64,000 bases of DNA from NCBI GenBank assembly GCA_023375785.1, contig SZWC01006719.1:49244-113243 (forward strand), written 5' to 3'. How positions within the stretch are numbered: the stretch's first letter is position 1; the number at the start of each line of letters is the position of its first letter. Source of the stretch: Penium margaritaceum (Eukaryota; Streptophyta; Zygnematophyceae; Desmidiales; Peniaceae). Below, piece by piece: positions 12,229-24,103 of this stretch. The notes beneath the pieces are model-generated. The model had not been told where the DNA came from. It was given only the letters and a program-made list of their open reading frames with translations, and did not search any database. The position numbers were made by a program, and so were the translations under genes.

Positions 12229-15200
12229 TCATACTCTCACACTCTCATACTCTCATACTCTCACACTCTCATACTCTCATACTCTCACACTCTCATACTC
12301 TCATACTCTCACACTCTCATACTCTCATACTCTCACACTCTCATACTCTCATACTCTCACACTCTCATACTCTCATACTCTCACACTCTCATACTCTCAT
12401 ACTCTCACACTCTCATACTCTCATACTCTCACACTCTCATACTCTCATACTCTCACACTCTCATACTCTCATACTCTCACACTCTCATACTCTCATACTC
12501 TCACACTCTCATACTCTCATACTCTCACACTCTCATACTCTCATACTCTCACACTCTCATACTCTCATACTCTCACACTCTCATACTCTCATACTCTCAC
12601 ACTCTCATACTCTCATACTCTCACACTCTCATACTCTCATACTCTCACACTCTCATACTCTCATACTCTCACACTCTCATACTCTCATACTCTCACACTC
12701 TCATACTCTCATACTCTCACACTCTCATACTCTCATACTCTCACACTCTCATACTCTCATACTCTCACACTCTCATACTCTCATACTCTCACACTCTCAT
12801 ACTCTCATACTCTCACACTCTCATACTCTCATACTCTCACACTCTCATACTCTCATACTCTCACACTCTCATACTCTCATACTCTCACACTCTCATACTC
12901 TCATACTCTCACACTCTCATACTCTCATACTCTCACACTCTCATACTCTCATACTCTCACACTCTCATACTCTCATACTCTCACACTCTCATACTCTCAT
13001 ACTCTCACACTCTCATACTCTCATACTCTCACACTCTCATACTCTCATACTCTCACACTCTCATACTCTCATACTCTCACACTCTCATACTCTCATACTC
13101 TCACACTCTCATACTCTCATACTCTCACACTCTCATACTCTCATACTCTCACACTCTCATACTCTCATACTCTCACACTCTCATACTCTCATACTCTCAC
13201 ACTCTCATACTCTCATACTCTCACACTCTCATACTCTCATACTCTCACACTCTCATACTCTCATACTCTCACACTCTCATACTCTCATACTCTCACACTC
13301 TCATACTCTCATACTCTCACACTCTCATACTCTCATACTCTCACACTCTCATACTCTCATACTCTCACACTCTCATACTCTCATACTCTCACACTCTCAT
13401 ACTCTCATACTCTCACACTCTCATACTCTCATACTCTCACACTCTCATACTCTCATACTCTCACACTCTCATACTCTCATACTCTCACACTCTCATACTC
13501 TCATACTCTCACACTCTCATACTCTCATACTCTCACACTCTCATACTCTCATACTCTCACACTCTCATACTCTCATACTCTCACACTCTCATACTCTCAT
13601 ACTCTCACACTCTCATACTCTCATACTCTCACACTCTCATACTCTCATACTCTCACACTCTCATACTCTCATACTCTCACACTCTCATACTCTCATACTC
13701 TCACACTCTCATACTCTCATACTCTCACACTCTCATACTCTCATACTCTCACACTCTCATACTCTCATACTCTCACACTCTCATACTCTCATACTCTCAC
13801 ACTCTCATACTCTCATACTCTCACACTCTCATACTCTCATACTCTCACACTCTCATACTCTCATACTCTCACACTCTCATACTCTCATACTCTCACACTC
13901 TCATACTCTCATACTCTCACACTCTCATACTCTCATACTCTCACACTCTCATACTCTCATACTCTCACACTCTCATACTCTCATACTCTCACACTCTCAT
14001 ACTCTCATACTCTCACACTCTCATACTCTCATACTCTCACACTCTCATACTCTCATACTCTCACACTCTCATACTCTCATACTCTCACACTCTCATACTC
14101 TCATACTCTCACACTCTCATACTCTCATACTCTCACACTCTCATACTCTCATACTCTCACACTCTCATACTCTCATACTCTCACACTCTCATACTCTCAT
14201 ACTCTCACACTCTCATACTCTCATACTCTCACACTCTCATACTCTCATACTCTCACACTCTCATACTCTCATACTCTCACACTCTCATACTCTCATACTC
14301 TCACACTCTCATACTCTCATACTCTCACACTCTCATACTCTCATACTCTCACACTCTCATACTCTCATACTCTCACACTCTCATACTCTCATACTCTCAC
14401 ACTCTCATACTCTCATACTCTCACACTCTCATACTCTCATACTCTCACACTCTCATACTCTCATACTCTCACACTCTCATACTCTCATACTCTCACACTC
14501 TCATACTCTCATACTCTCACACTCTCATACTCTCATACTCTCACACTCTCATACTCTCATACTCTCACACTCTCATACTCTCATACTCTCACACTCTCAT
14601 ACTCTCATACTCTCACACTCTCATACTCTCATACTCTCACACTCTCATACTCTCATACTCTCACACTCTCATACTCTCATACTCTCACACTCTCATACTC
14701 TCATACTCTCACACTCTCATACTCTCATACTCTCACACTCTCATACTCTCATACTCTCACACTCTCATACTCTCATACTCTCACACTCTCATACTCTCAT
14801 ACTCTCACACTCTCATACTCTCATACTCTCACACTCTCATACTCTCATACTCTCACACTCTCATACTCTCATACTCTCACACTCTCATACTCTCATACTC
14901 TCACACTCTCATACTCTCATACTCTCACACTCTCATACTCTCATACTCTCACACTCTCATACTCTCATACTCTCACACTCTCATACTCTCATACTCTCAC
15001 ACTCTCATACTCTCATACTCTCACACTCTCATACTCTCATACTCTCACACTCTCATACTCTCATACTCTCACACTCTCATACTCTCATACTCTCACACTC
15101 TCATACTCTCATACTCTCACACTCTCATACTCTCATACTCTCACACTCTCATACTCTCATACTCTCACACTCTCATACTCTCATACTCTCACACTCTCAT

Positions 15201-15940
15201 ACTCTCATACTCTCACACTCTCATACTCTCATACTCTCACACTCTCATACTCTCATACTCTCACACTCTCATACTCTCATACTCTCACACTCTCATACTC
15301 TCATACTCTCACACTCTCATACTCTCATACTCTCACACTCTCATACTCTCATACTCTCACACTCTCATACTCTCATACTCTCACACTCTCATACTCTCAT
15401 ACTCTCACACTCTCATACTCTCATACTCTCACACTCTCATACTCTCATACTCTCACACTCTCATACTCTCATACTCTCACACTCTCATACTCTCATACTC
15501 TCACACTCTCATACTCTCATACTCTCACACTCTCATACTCTCATACTCTCACACTCTCATACTCTCATACTCTCACACTCTCATACTCTCATACTCTCAC
15601 ACTCTCATACTCTCATACTCTCACACTCTCATACTCTCATACTCTCACACTCTCATACTCTCATACTCTCACACTCTCATACTCTCATACTCTCACACTC
15701 TCATACTCTCATACTCTCACACTCTCATACTCTCATACTCTCACACTCTCATACTCTCATACTCTCACACTCTCATACTCTCATACTCTCACACTCTCAT
15801 ACTCTCATACTCTCACACTCTCATACTCTCATACTCTCACACTCTCATACTCTCATACTCTCACACTCTCATACTCTCATACTCTCACACTCTCATACTC
15901 TCATACTCTCACACTCTCATACTCTCATACTCTCACACTC
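12229..15940 (+). repeat. Homogenised 24-bp higher-order satellite
   Basis: The 24-bp unit ACTCTCAC-ACTCTCAT-ACTCTCAT repeats about 155 times almost without error over about 3.7 kb. It is a trimer of the 8-bp satellite with one CAC and two CAT variants. It is the longest uniform tract in the window. Confidence 0.95.
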
Positions 15941-16950
15941 TCGGACTCTCACCCTCTCACACTCTCACACTCATACACTCTCACACTGTCACACTCTCAC
16001 ACTCACACTCATACTCTCACAGTTACACTCTCACATTCACACTCTTACACTCTCACAGTGATACACTCTCAAACTTTCACACTCTCGCACTCTCACACTC
16101 TCACACTCTCACACTCTCACACTCACACTCTTACACTCTCTCACTCTCACACTCTCCCACTCTTACCCTCACACTTTCATACTTTCACATTCTTACACTC
16201 TCTAACTCTCACACTCTCCCACTCTCACCCTCACACTCTCACACTCTCACACTCTCACACCCTAACACTCTTACACTCTCACACTCTTACACTCTCACAC
16301 TCTCACACTCTCACACTCTCACACTCTCACACTCTCATACTCTCACACTCTCACACTCTCACACTCTCACACTCTCACACTCTTACACTCTCACACTCTC
16401 ACACTCTCACGATCTTACACTCTCACACTCTCATACTCTCACACTCTCACACTTTCATACTCTCACACTCTCACACACTCACACTCACACTCTCATACTC
16501 AGACTCTCACACTCACACTCTCACACTCTGACATTCTCACACTCTCACACTCACACTCTCACACTCTCACACTCACACTCTCACACTCTCACACTTGCAC
16601 ACTCACACTCTTACTCTCACACTCTCACACTCTCACTCTTACACTCTCACACTCTCACACTCTTACACTCTCACACTCTCACACTCTCACACTCTCATAC
16701 TCTTACCCTCTCACACTCACACTCTCACACACTCACACTCTCACTCTCACACTCTCACACTCTGACTCTCACAATCTCACACTCTCACACTCTCACACTG
16801 TCACACTTTTACACTCTCACACTCTCACACTCTCAGACTCATACTCCCACGCTCTCACACTCTCAGACTCTCACACTCTCACACTCTCAGTCTCACACTC
16901 CCACACTCTCACAATCTCACACTCTTACACTCTCACACTCTCACACTCTC

Positions 16951-17051
16951 ATGCTCGCACTCTTGCACTCTCGCACTCTCGCACTCTCGCACTCGCTCGC
17001 TGGCAATGTCGCACTCTGGCACTCAGGCACTCTCACACTCTCGTACTTGAA
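16951..17051 (+). repeat. Divergent satellite island, copy 5
   Basis: Contains GCACTCGCTCGCTGGCAATG followed by TCGCACTCTGGCACTCAGGC and a TTGAACACTCTC tail, as in the other islands. It is the last island before the right edge of the array. Confidence 0.7.
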
Positions 17052-17127
17052 CACTCTCACATGCTCACACTCTCACACTCTCACATTCTCTAACTCTCAC
17101 ACTCTCACACTCTCACACTCACACTCC

Positions 17128-20100
17128 ATCATTGTCCCTATGTACGAACCAGGATTCGGACATCAGTCCTCCCAGTTGGCATGCACGTGTGAATGACCAC
17201 GTGTAGGTCCACAAGACGTCTTTCAGCACCCGTGGATTGGTTGGCTGAACTCAACCAAGAGCCACAAAGCCCATGCAACACGCAAGCCGGCTTTGTCTTA
17301 GGTTTGGGAAGCGCCAATCACCTAAGACATGGTTGCTGAGCATCTTGTTCCCCTTTCAAGATGAAGTTCATCTGAAAAGGAGGCGGCATTGGTTGTCTGG
17401 CAAGTGCAAGTGCCGTTGAGAAGTGTCATCAGATGCGACGGACAATGCTCCGACCTGGATGATGTTGGTGTCAACAATCATCCCCTCATTTGCACCAGAA
17501 ATTGATTCCACAGGTTGCCACCCACGTCCCAATCAAAATCTGGTCGGCTTTTTAATGGCAGTTTCGAGATGCACCGATCTCATTTTCGTAGAGTACGTCT
17601 ACAAGAAAAGTGTTCAACATGTCGAGACCACCGGTCGGGTGGAAAATGACATCAAACCATGGTCCTACAAGGTTAAAATTGCCGGTGTCAGCTCCATGGC
17701 AAGAGTGAACACTTGTGAATCACAACTCGTGATCCCAACAATGGAACAATCGGTTCCTGGTTCCTAGTGTTTCCATGTGTTCAACATGCAAGACAGAGTC
17801 ATCCATACCAAGAACACGTCTTGGTAAAAAACATAGAAAAAATATCCTTGGAACAAAATCGTTATGCCGTATGTCCCATGGAGCACATACAATCGGTACA
17901 GCTTCACCCAGTCAGTGGTATGAGAGGAACCGCTGGCCCACTGGGCCGTAACTACTGGAAATGTAACGGTTTTGGACGAAATCCTCGGTCGTCTAGGCCA
18001 AAATCGTTGTGCTTGAAGGTCTCCAACCCTCAAGCCAATTTTTCTCTGCATAGACCAAAGATCCACACGTGAGCTTCGTGGCACTGACGTTACACTGTAA
18101 CGGAACAAACGGAATCTTGACCCACTGGGCCATGAATGTGGCGTACAAGGGTTTGTGGCCCTTGCGTTACTCCATCTTCCCATCCTCTTGCCAGGATGAT
18201 CCTACTCGGAAAACGTGGATCTTTCATTTGTCTGCATGACACTTGTCATGCCACCAGAGTGAGCTACTTGGGACATTGATGCGTTTGCCAAGGCTTTTTC
18301 TCCATGGGTACCATCCAAATAGGAGACATCTGACAAACCTTTTCCGTTGACTGCCACATCAGTGGCGACAAAGGAAACCGTTTCCAATGCCAAAGGTTTG
18401 CCACGCTTTCACGTTGACAATCTAGGCCCATGAACCATGCGTCAACTATATCGTAGTTGAATGAGGTATCCATCCTCAGATAGAAAGGAAAGTACCTGAA
18501 ACTTCTCATACCTTGTCGAGGCACGTAATTGTGCATAGAGAAGTGTGGCTTACCATTGCTATCGGCGATAATTTTCATTCCAAAAAAATCGGTCATTAAT
18601 AAAACTGATTAAGCACAAATAGTGCCGCGCCTTACCTTTGGCGCAATTGGAAGCCACCCACACGACGTCGTAAGAGCACATTGTACATCAAGGATGAGCA
18701 GTGCTTTCTTTATCTCAATTCGTGATATCTATGAATTTCTCCATTAAAACCCGGTGAGGAATGTCGTTCCTTAAGGGTCCACTGCAACGAGCATTTCAAG
18801 TCAACATTTGGGTATGACACACTGGTCATCCATGGTTGGTCGCGACATTGACATTTGGCTCGTTTGATGGTCGATCGGACCACAAAGATGGAGGTGCCAA
18901 GGTTGTAATCTCAGATACAACCTCTAAACCGTGTTATGTTGCCAGCTATATCGTATTTTTAGCTAGACGTCAAGCTATGAGGTCTTCATAGTGTTCTGGT
19001 AACATGTTGGTGGAAAGGAGCATCCTCGTGCACCTTTGTTGTGAGGATTTTACACGATGGGGGAGAGCCCACGTCACCAAAATTAGGTTCAGGCAATCTC
19101 CTCAGTCACTTTCCATGCTAGATTCACTTGTCGAGTGAATACAAGACGAAGGTTTCGCCTTTGGGTGTTCATGAATTTCGACATTCGGTCGACCAGGTTC
19201 GATGTTACGCAACATCAGTTTGACTTCTTGAACTACTGCACTGCGGTGAATCAAAGCATATGGAGCGAATAGAAGATCATTCTATCCTCAATGATGCGTT
19301 CGTGGTTCTGCAAGGAATTCGTCCTTCGTGAGATCGCACTATGATTCAGAACTGTTGATACCGACCGGGTATCACATTCATCACTCATCGAGTGATGAAA
19401 GGGCTATGGTGTAGCCCTTAGGTTTGTATCCAAGAACCTTGTTCTTGACCCGTTTGGTTGCGCACCAATGTTTACATCAAACATGAGGAGTGACGAGCCG
19501 TACCTCCGGCATGAACGGATGCATGCACATACATGAACTCGTCATGCCTCCAAGGCATATCGTGCCTTTATGGGAGAGCTACGAAGATCATGCGTTAGAT
19601 GATCTTATTCACCCTTGAGCGTAATAGCGTTTGTGGCAATGAATGTACGACTCCCATAGCAGAAGTCGAGCACCAACCAGACAACGTGCTCGGTGTAATG
19701 GTGTCAACATTAAATGACACTGTTGTTAGCAGTTTAATTTAGATGTCACAAAGCCGATGTGATCATTTGTTCGTTTAACCGTATCTTGATGCTATGATCG
19801 ATGCACCAACGGTTAGTGGACATTTTTCTCGTGTATGCCGTGCACATATTTCACGTTTGCCACGTATCCAGTTCCACATGACCAAAGTGCAATGGTATGA
19901 ATCGTATACCCCGTTCCATCAAAATGTTGGATGCCTCCGGCATTTGGTCATAACTGTAGACCTTCTACGTTCATGCAATTTGAGCATGCAGAGGAACTAG
20001 TGTTGCACCAACCTTGTTCTTAGGAGTCCGTCCACCGTTAGCACTGTGCAAGTTCAAGGAAGTTGACCTTGGAACATGTGATTTATCCATGCTCGTGCTT

Positions 20101-20428
20101 CTTTTGGAAGTGCTTTTTGTACTGCTATCGGCAGATGATAGTCACAGTCGGCGACTAATGTCGTTTTGTTATTGTTATGCCATTCGGGCACACGTTTGAT
20201 CACCACAGTCGTGTGTGAAGGTTTTTCAAAGCAATTTGACAATATGACTAACCTCAAATCCGTCGAGGTGTCTCTCAGTTTTCAAAAGACGTGTTTCCAC
20301 AGCGTCAAAGAACGCTACTGGCACACTTGCCCTTCGAACCGCCCCGAGCGTACATCGTACATCTTGATAAGGTGGTTTGTCCCAAGTATGCGTGGAGCAT
20401 CATGTGGCGATTGCTACCCATGTTATCG
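17128..20428. other. Non-coding segment dense in short perfect dyads
   Basis: No convincing gene: the open frames here (for example 17423-17767 plus, 18264-18596 minus) are short and show no motif I recognise. The sequence is crowded with perfect inverted repeats, many with exactly 5 nt between the arms. Examples: 17743-17757 (arm GGAAC, spacer AATCG), 17806-17826 (TACCAAGA, ACACG), 18442-18460 (TCAACTA, TATCG), 18757-18771 (AGGAA, TGTCG), 18868-18882 (TGGTC, GATCG), 19122-19140 (ATTCACT, TGTCG), 19356-19374 (TGATACC, GACCG), 19377-19399 (TTCATCACT, CATCG), 19399-19419 (AAGGGCTA, TGGTG), 19532-19546 (CATGA, ACTCG), 19552-19568 (AAGGCA, TATCG). Others have different spacers: 17294-17329 (TGTCTTAGGT), 18234-18251 (GCATGACA), 18900-18923 (AGGTTGTA), 19584-19606 (AAGATCAT). 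Arm sequences differ from dyad to dyad. Confidence 0.7.
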
Positions 20429-21352
20429 GTGCAATCGACACCTGTGCATGTGTCATGCCGTCGATGTTCACATGGCTAGTTAAACCGGAACCCATCTGAG
20501 TAATGCTTGTGGCACTCACAGTGGTGGTGCATTCGGCATGTGCGACAGGTTGTCATCCGACCCCCATGTCGTAGTACGCTCGTCGATTTTTATCAACGTA
20601 CAATCGACGCTTGTTTTTTTGTAACCGACACTTGTGTTGTACAATCGGTACTAGACTTCCACATCCGGCACTTGTTTTGTGCATTCAGCATTTACTTCGT
20701 GTAGTCGGCATCTGTTTCGTGCAATCAGCACTCGTTCCGTGCATTCGGCACTTCATATCCATGAGTTTGACACTCGTGACACACAAAAGTGATGTTCTCG
20801 ATGGTGGCGTCCGCGGTGCAATCGGCACTCACTCCGACACGTCTTTTGCACTCGCATCTAGAGTGCGCTCATAAACCGGTTGCGAGTTGTTTTTGCACAT
20901 GTGTCACTGGCACATCTCGCAACTGTGTCTGGAGTGCAACCGGCACTTTTCTCAATGGTACAGATCGTACCTGAAAAGTAATGTATCCACGAAAACGAAA
21001 GGGATTGATGCTGATGTCAGACGTGCAATTGGAACATCGGTGGTGCAATCGGCACATCGGTGGTGCAATCGGCACGTTGGTTGTGCAATCGACACGTTGA
21101 CAATGCAATCGACATACTGGTCATTGCAGTCTACGATTTTTTTATGGGCATAGTTGTTGCCCGTATCTTTGGTGCGTTCGGCCCCGTTTGTCCGCTCCCA
21201 GCATGTAGAACGTTGGTGCAATCGGTACTTACTTTGTGCAATTGACACCTTGGTGGTGTAATCAACACCTCGTCTGTGCAATTGGCACTTTGTCTCAACA
21301 GTCACAACCTGTTTTGTTCAATCGGCACTCGTCTCATGGGTGCAACCGACAC
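20429..21352. repeat. Degenerate 20-bp tandem repeat with GTGC-AATCG-GCAC core
   Basis: Copies of GTGCAATCGGCAC or close variants recur at 20-bp steps: about 20598, 20619, 20639, 20679, 20699, 20719, 20739; then 21023, 21043, 21063, 21083, 21103; then 21216, 21236, 21256, 21276 and 21316. Isolated copies are at 20429, 20816, 20934 and 21340. The core is itself a dyad (GTGC, spacer AATCG, GCAC), and variants often change both arms together (GTAC with GTAC at 20639; ATGC with a partial partner at 21103). No protein-coding signal is seen; short frames across it reflect the repeat. Confidence 0.85.
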
Positions 21353-21699
21353 ACATTTTGTAATACTAGCACAAGTAATGTTGTCACCGGGTCGGTGGGA
21401 AGCACCAGCCGCATGGAGATTTTGGAATCGAGGTTTCATCTCAATTTACATCACCACCGGTTCTGCAACCCGGCGTTCAACCCCGAGGCTACATCACGAA
21501 AACAAACAATGTTTGAGTGTGCAAAAATGGGCCATTTCGTGGTTTTTAAAACTAATTCGGTTACCCCTCCTGACATGAAGTACCCCAAACTGGAGGTTGT
21601 ATCAAACGTGGGAATCATGGCACTTCCGATACCAATTCATCCGCGAGGAAAAAACTTTCGTACACTCATGACGGTGAGTGAATTTTCTCTTTAACCAGC
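21353..21699. other. Spacer between the 20-bp repeat and gypsy-1
   Basis: I see no gene, repeat or known element in these 347 bp. The last 5 bases before gypsy-1 (21700-21704) belong to the target site duplication. Confidence 0.6.
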
Positions 21700-21704
21700 T
21701 TGAA
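21700..21704. repeat. Target site duplication of gypsy-1, left copy (TTGAA)
   Basis: TTGAA here and at 29672-29676 directly flank the TG...CA ends of the element. Five bases is the usual duplication length for Ty3/gypsy integrases. Confidence 0.85.
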
Positions 21705-22404
21705 TGTAACGGGTCGAGTCTCCAGCTCCTGCTCTGAAGTCGTCGTCGGAGTTCACAAAATGGCGTTCTCAGTCCGCGTCAGGGGTTTACCCCCTTTGCA
21801 AGACTGAGGGGCAATCTTCATCAACGACCCAGAGCAGGGAGACTCGAATATTTCGAGTCTCCGGAGGCCCATTTCCGTTTTTAACCAAACCCCTGGTTTT
21901 GGGACCCAAACCAGGGGTTTTTACCTCAAACTGGTGTGTTCGCATGAGTTATTTCGTTTGCTTTATGTTGAAGTTCGTCGTAAGTGAACTTCGATTTACG
22001 TTTTGTCGTTCTGGCGCAAAATTGTCGCGTGCGAGTCACGCTGATGATTTCGCGCCAGCTATTTTTGACCTCACCCTCGCTCCCCCTATCCCTCGTCCTC
22101 TCTTGCTCGTTTGCAAGGAGGGCGAGGGGGGGCGAGGGCACGAAGCCACGAGGCCTCGCCCTCGAGGCCCTCGTGGCCCCTCAGCCGCCAATCGGGCTGA
22201 GGCCGCGATTGGCGGCTGGCGGCTGGCCGGCCGGTGGCCGGCCGGTTGCTTGGCCGGCCGCCGGCCGTCCAGCAGGACGGCAGCGAGCTGGTCGACGGCC
22301 AGCAAATTGCTGGCCGTCGGCCAGCCCTCACTGACGCGAGGGGTGGTGCGCAACCACCCCTCGCTTCAACGATGAGGGAGGGCCAAACCAGCCCTCCCGC
22401 TACA
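21705..22404 (-). repeat. Gypsy-1 3' LTR (700 bp)
   Basis: Starts TGTAGCGGGAGGG at 22404 and ends with CCCGTTACA at 21705 (minus strand). It matches 28984-29671 over nearly its whole length and shares blocks with the gypsy-2 LTR. The head has an inverted repeat (GGGAGGGC and GCCCTCCC) and a hairpin of GCGAGGGGTGGT type; the middle is a long run of GGCCGGCC-rich palindromes. The frames that pass through it are GC-rich noise, not genes. Confidence 0.92.
22012..22057 (-). promoter_or_regulatory. E2F-like dyad in gypsy-1 3' LTR
   Basis: Inverted pair TGGCGCAAAA / TTTCGCGCCA separated by about 26 bp. One arm keeps the E2F-type core TTTCGCGCC; the other has lost the CpG (GCGCGA to GCGCAA). The same dyad is perfect in gypsy-2. 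Confidence 0.5.
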
Positions 22405-22417
22405 TTCCTCCCCACTT
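22405..22417 (-). other. Polypurine tract of gypsy-1
   Basis: On the minus strand AAGTGGGGAGGAA directly precedes the 3' LTR start TGTAG. The identical tract precedes the gypsy-2 3' LTR at 63642-63654. It would prime plus-strand DNA synthesis. The 275 bp between this site and the integrase stop hold no further ORF I recognise. Confidence 0.85.
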
Positions 22418-22692
22418 TTTATGAACCGTCCCGGCTCATGAACAACAAGTAGGATTTTCAGTCAGTAAGTCATCAACATTGTGAAAGAAAATCAATGATT
22501 TCAATTACCAACTAAACATGAACACGTGCATGGTACTTAGACCTAAGCTGTAGCTTGTAGGTCAGCACGGCTAGCGGCCTCCCCCCTTTAGGCTGGAGCG
22601 TCCGCGCGACAACCATGTTGGGCGTCCCCAACCTCCTATGGTCGCTGTCCATGAATGCTCCCGTGTGGGAATGTTGTTCACTTTTTCCGCGT

Positions 22693-24103
22693 TCAGGTGG
22701 TACCTCCTGCCACGCGTCGATCTGTGCGAGCTGCAAGCTCACTCCAGTACTCGTTGACCACCCCTATGGGCAACCGAGATTTGGACTCCCATGAATTATG
22801 TTCAAGTCCACAACCGGCCCAATGAACGAGGTACTCCCTGACAACGCGTGACCGAAGAGTATGCTCTCGGTGATGGAGTAGGCAAAGGACCTCGTATTGG
22901 CCGTCGGCAGCCAGGACTGCTGGTGGTGGCTGAACGGTTCCTTCTGCCGTGTATGGAGCCAGCAGGCTCACATGAAACACGTCATGTATCTTCATACTCG
23001 GCGGGAGTAGCAATCGGTATGCCACTGGCCCGATACGTGCCACAATGGGAAACGGCCCAATCCACTTCGGTAGAAGTTTCCTCGCCCCTGGCGACTTCAA
23101 CCGAAGGTTTTTAGTGCTAAGCAGCACTTTGTCACCGATGTCAAATGACACCTCCCGGCGACCTTTGTCGGCATATGCCTTTTGTCGCTGCCGAGCTGCT
23201 TGAAGGTGACCCTTCGCCTCCTGTAACAAGGAGTCGATGCGCTCGGCAAAGGCTTGAGCAGAAGGGACCTGCCCTCCTGTACTCCCACTCTTCACCAATG
23301 AAGAGGGTACCACTGGATGCCGACCACTGTTCAACACGAACGGTGTGAACTGTGTGGACTCGTTCACCGAGTTGTTCACCGCAAACTCTGCCGATGCTAG
23401 GAATTCGTCCCAATCATGCATGGCAGGGTCCACATACATGCGGAGCATCTGCTCCAGAGTGCGATTCATGCGCTCTGTTTGTCCATCTGTTTGAGGGTGA
23501 AACGCTGTCGACATTTGCGACTCACTGCCGAAGTACTCGTGCATCTTTTGCCAGAGCTTACTAGCAAATCTTCGATCTCGATCAGAGATTATGCGCAACG
23601 GCAAGCCGTGGTACTTTACGACACCCACAAAGAAGAGACAAGCGGTCTCCTCTGTGTTCACGGCAGTGGTTGTAGGAATGAAGTGTGTCATCTTCGTCAA
23701 AAGATCCACAACCACTAGTATTGCATCATGGCCACAGGCCATATCCAGAAGACCAGTAATGAAGTCCATGCTGACGCACTCCCATGGAGTCCGAGGAATG
23801 GGAAGTTGTTGGAGGAGTCCAACAGGCTTCTTGTTGCTAGCCTTATTCCAAATACATGGGTCGCATGTCATGCAATATTTACGGACATCAACACTCCACC
23901 CTGGCCACCAATAGTGGTCTGAGAGTGCCTGTCCAGTCTTTCGGGGTCCCACATGACCTGCTACCGGCGGGTCGTGGAACTAGGAGATAACCTTTGCTCG
24001 AAGGTCTCCCGAGTTTGGCACAACAACTTGTTCTCCGTGCCAGAAGATTCCCGCAGCCTCCACCAAGCCATACTTGTCTAGATTTCGAGAGTCTTGATAC
24101 CAA
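22693..24103 (-). pseudogene. Gypsy-1 integrase core and chromodomain
   Basis: Integrase joins cDNA to the host genome. The 419-residue frame 22693-23952 holds the end of the zinc-binding region (CMTCDPC), then a DDE core with Asp in VSMDFI, Asp in IISDRDRRF and Glu in QTERMNRTL, followed by the GPF-type linker (LPKWIGPFPIVARIGPVAYR). It ends in a chromodomain (REYLVHWAGCG then NSWE), which marks it as a chromovirus and would bind methylated histone H3. All three catalytic residues are present. The frame is cut upstream: the HHCC region continues in a different frame (23888-24294), so the module is separated from the rest of pol. The gypsy-2 counterpart is 62332-63369. Confidence 0.9.

Larger units (their letters stand above)
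7387..17127 (+). repeat. Degenerate 8-bp satellite, CACACTCT orientation
   Basis: Same satellite family as 1-7293 but with the C-rich strand on top, so the two arrays are inverted relative to one another. Internal segmental duplications include one of about 125 bp at 7975-8220, about 157 bp at 11250-11530 and about 136 bp at 11535-11810. Two homogenised sub-arrays lie inside (10159-11121 and 12229-15940). The array ends abruptly at about 17127, where non-repetitive sequence begins. Long frames encoding His-Ser-Leu-Thr repeats are composition artefacts. Confidence 0.95.

Noticed and set aside
10159-15940. Regular repeats as a CRISPR array
   Set aside because: There are no unique spacers between units and no cas genes; the tracts are plain tandem repeats.
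17423-17767. A 114-residue plus-strand frame as a host gene
   Set aside because: Its composition is ordinary, but it has no motif I recognise, no clear promoter, and it overlaps several dyads. Kept as unsupported.
22036-22415. GC-rich frames in the LTRs (also 29360-29706, 55834-56241, 63635-63898)
   Set aside because: They run through palindromic GGCCGGCC sequence on both strands, are not conserved as protein between LTR copies and fall inside non-coding LTRs.
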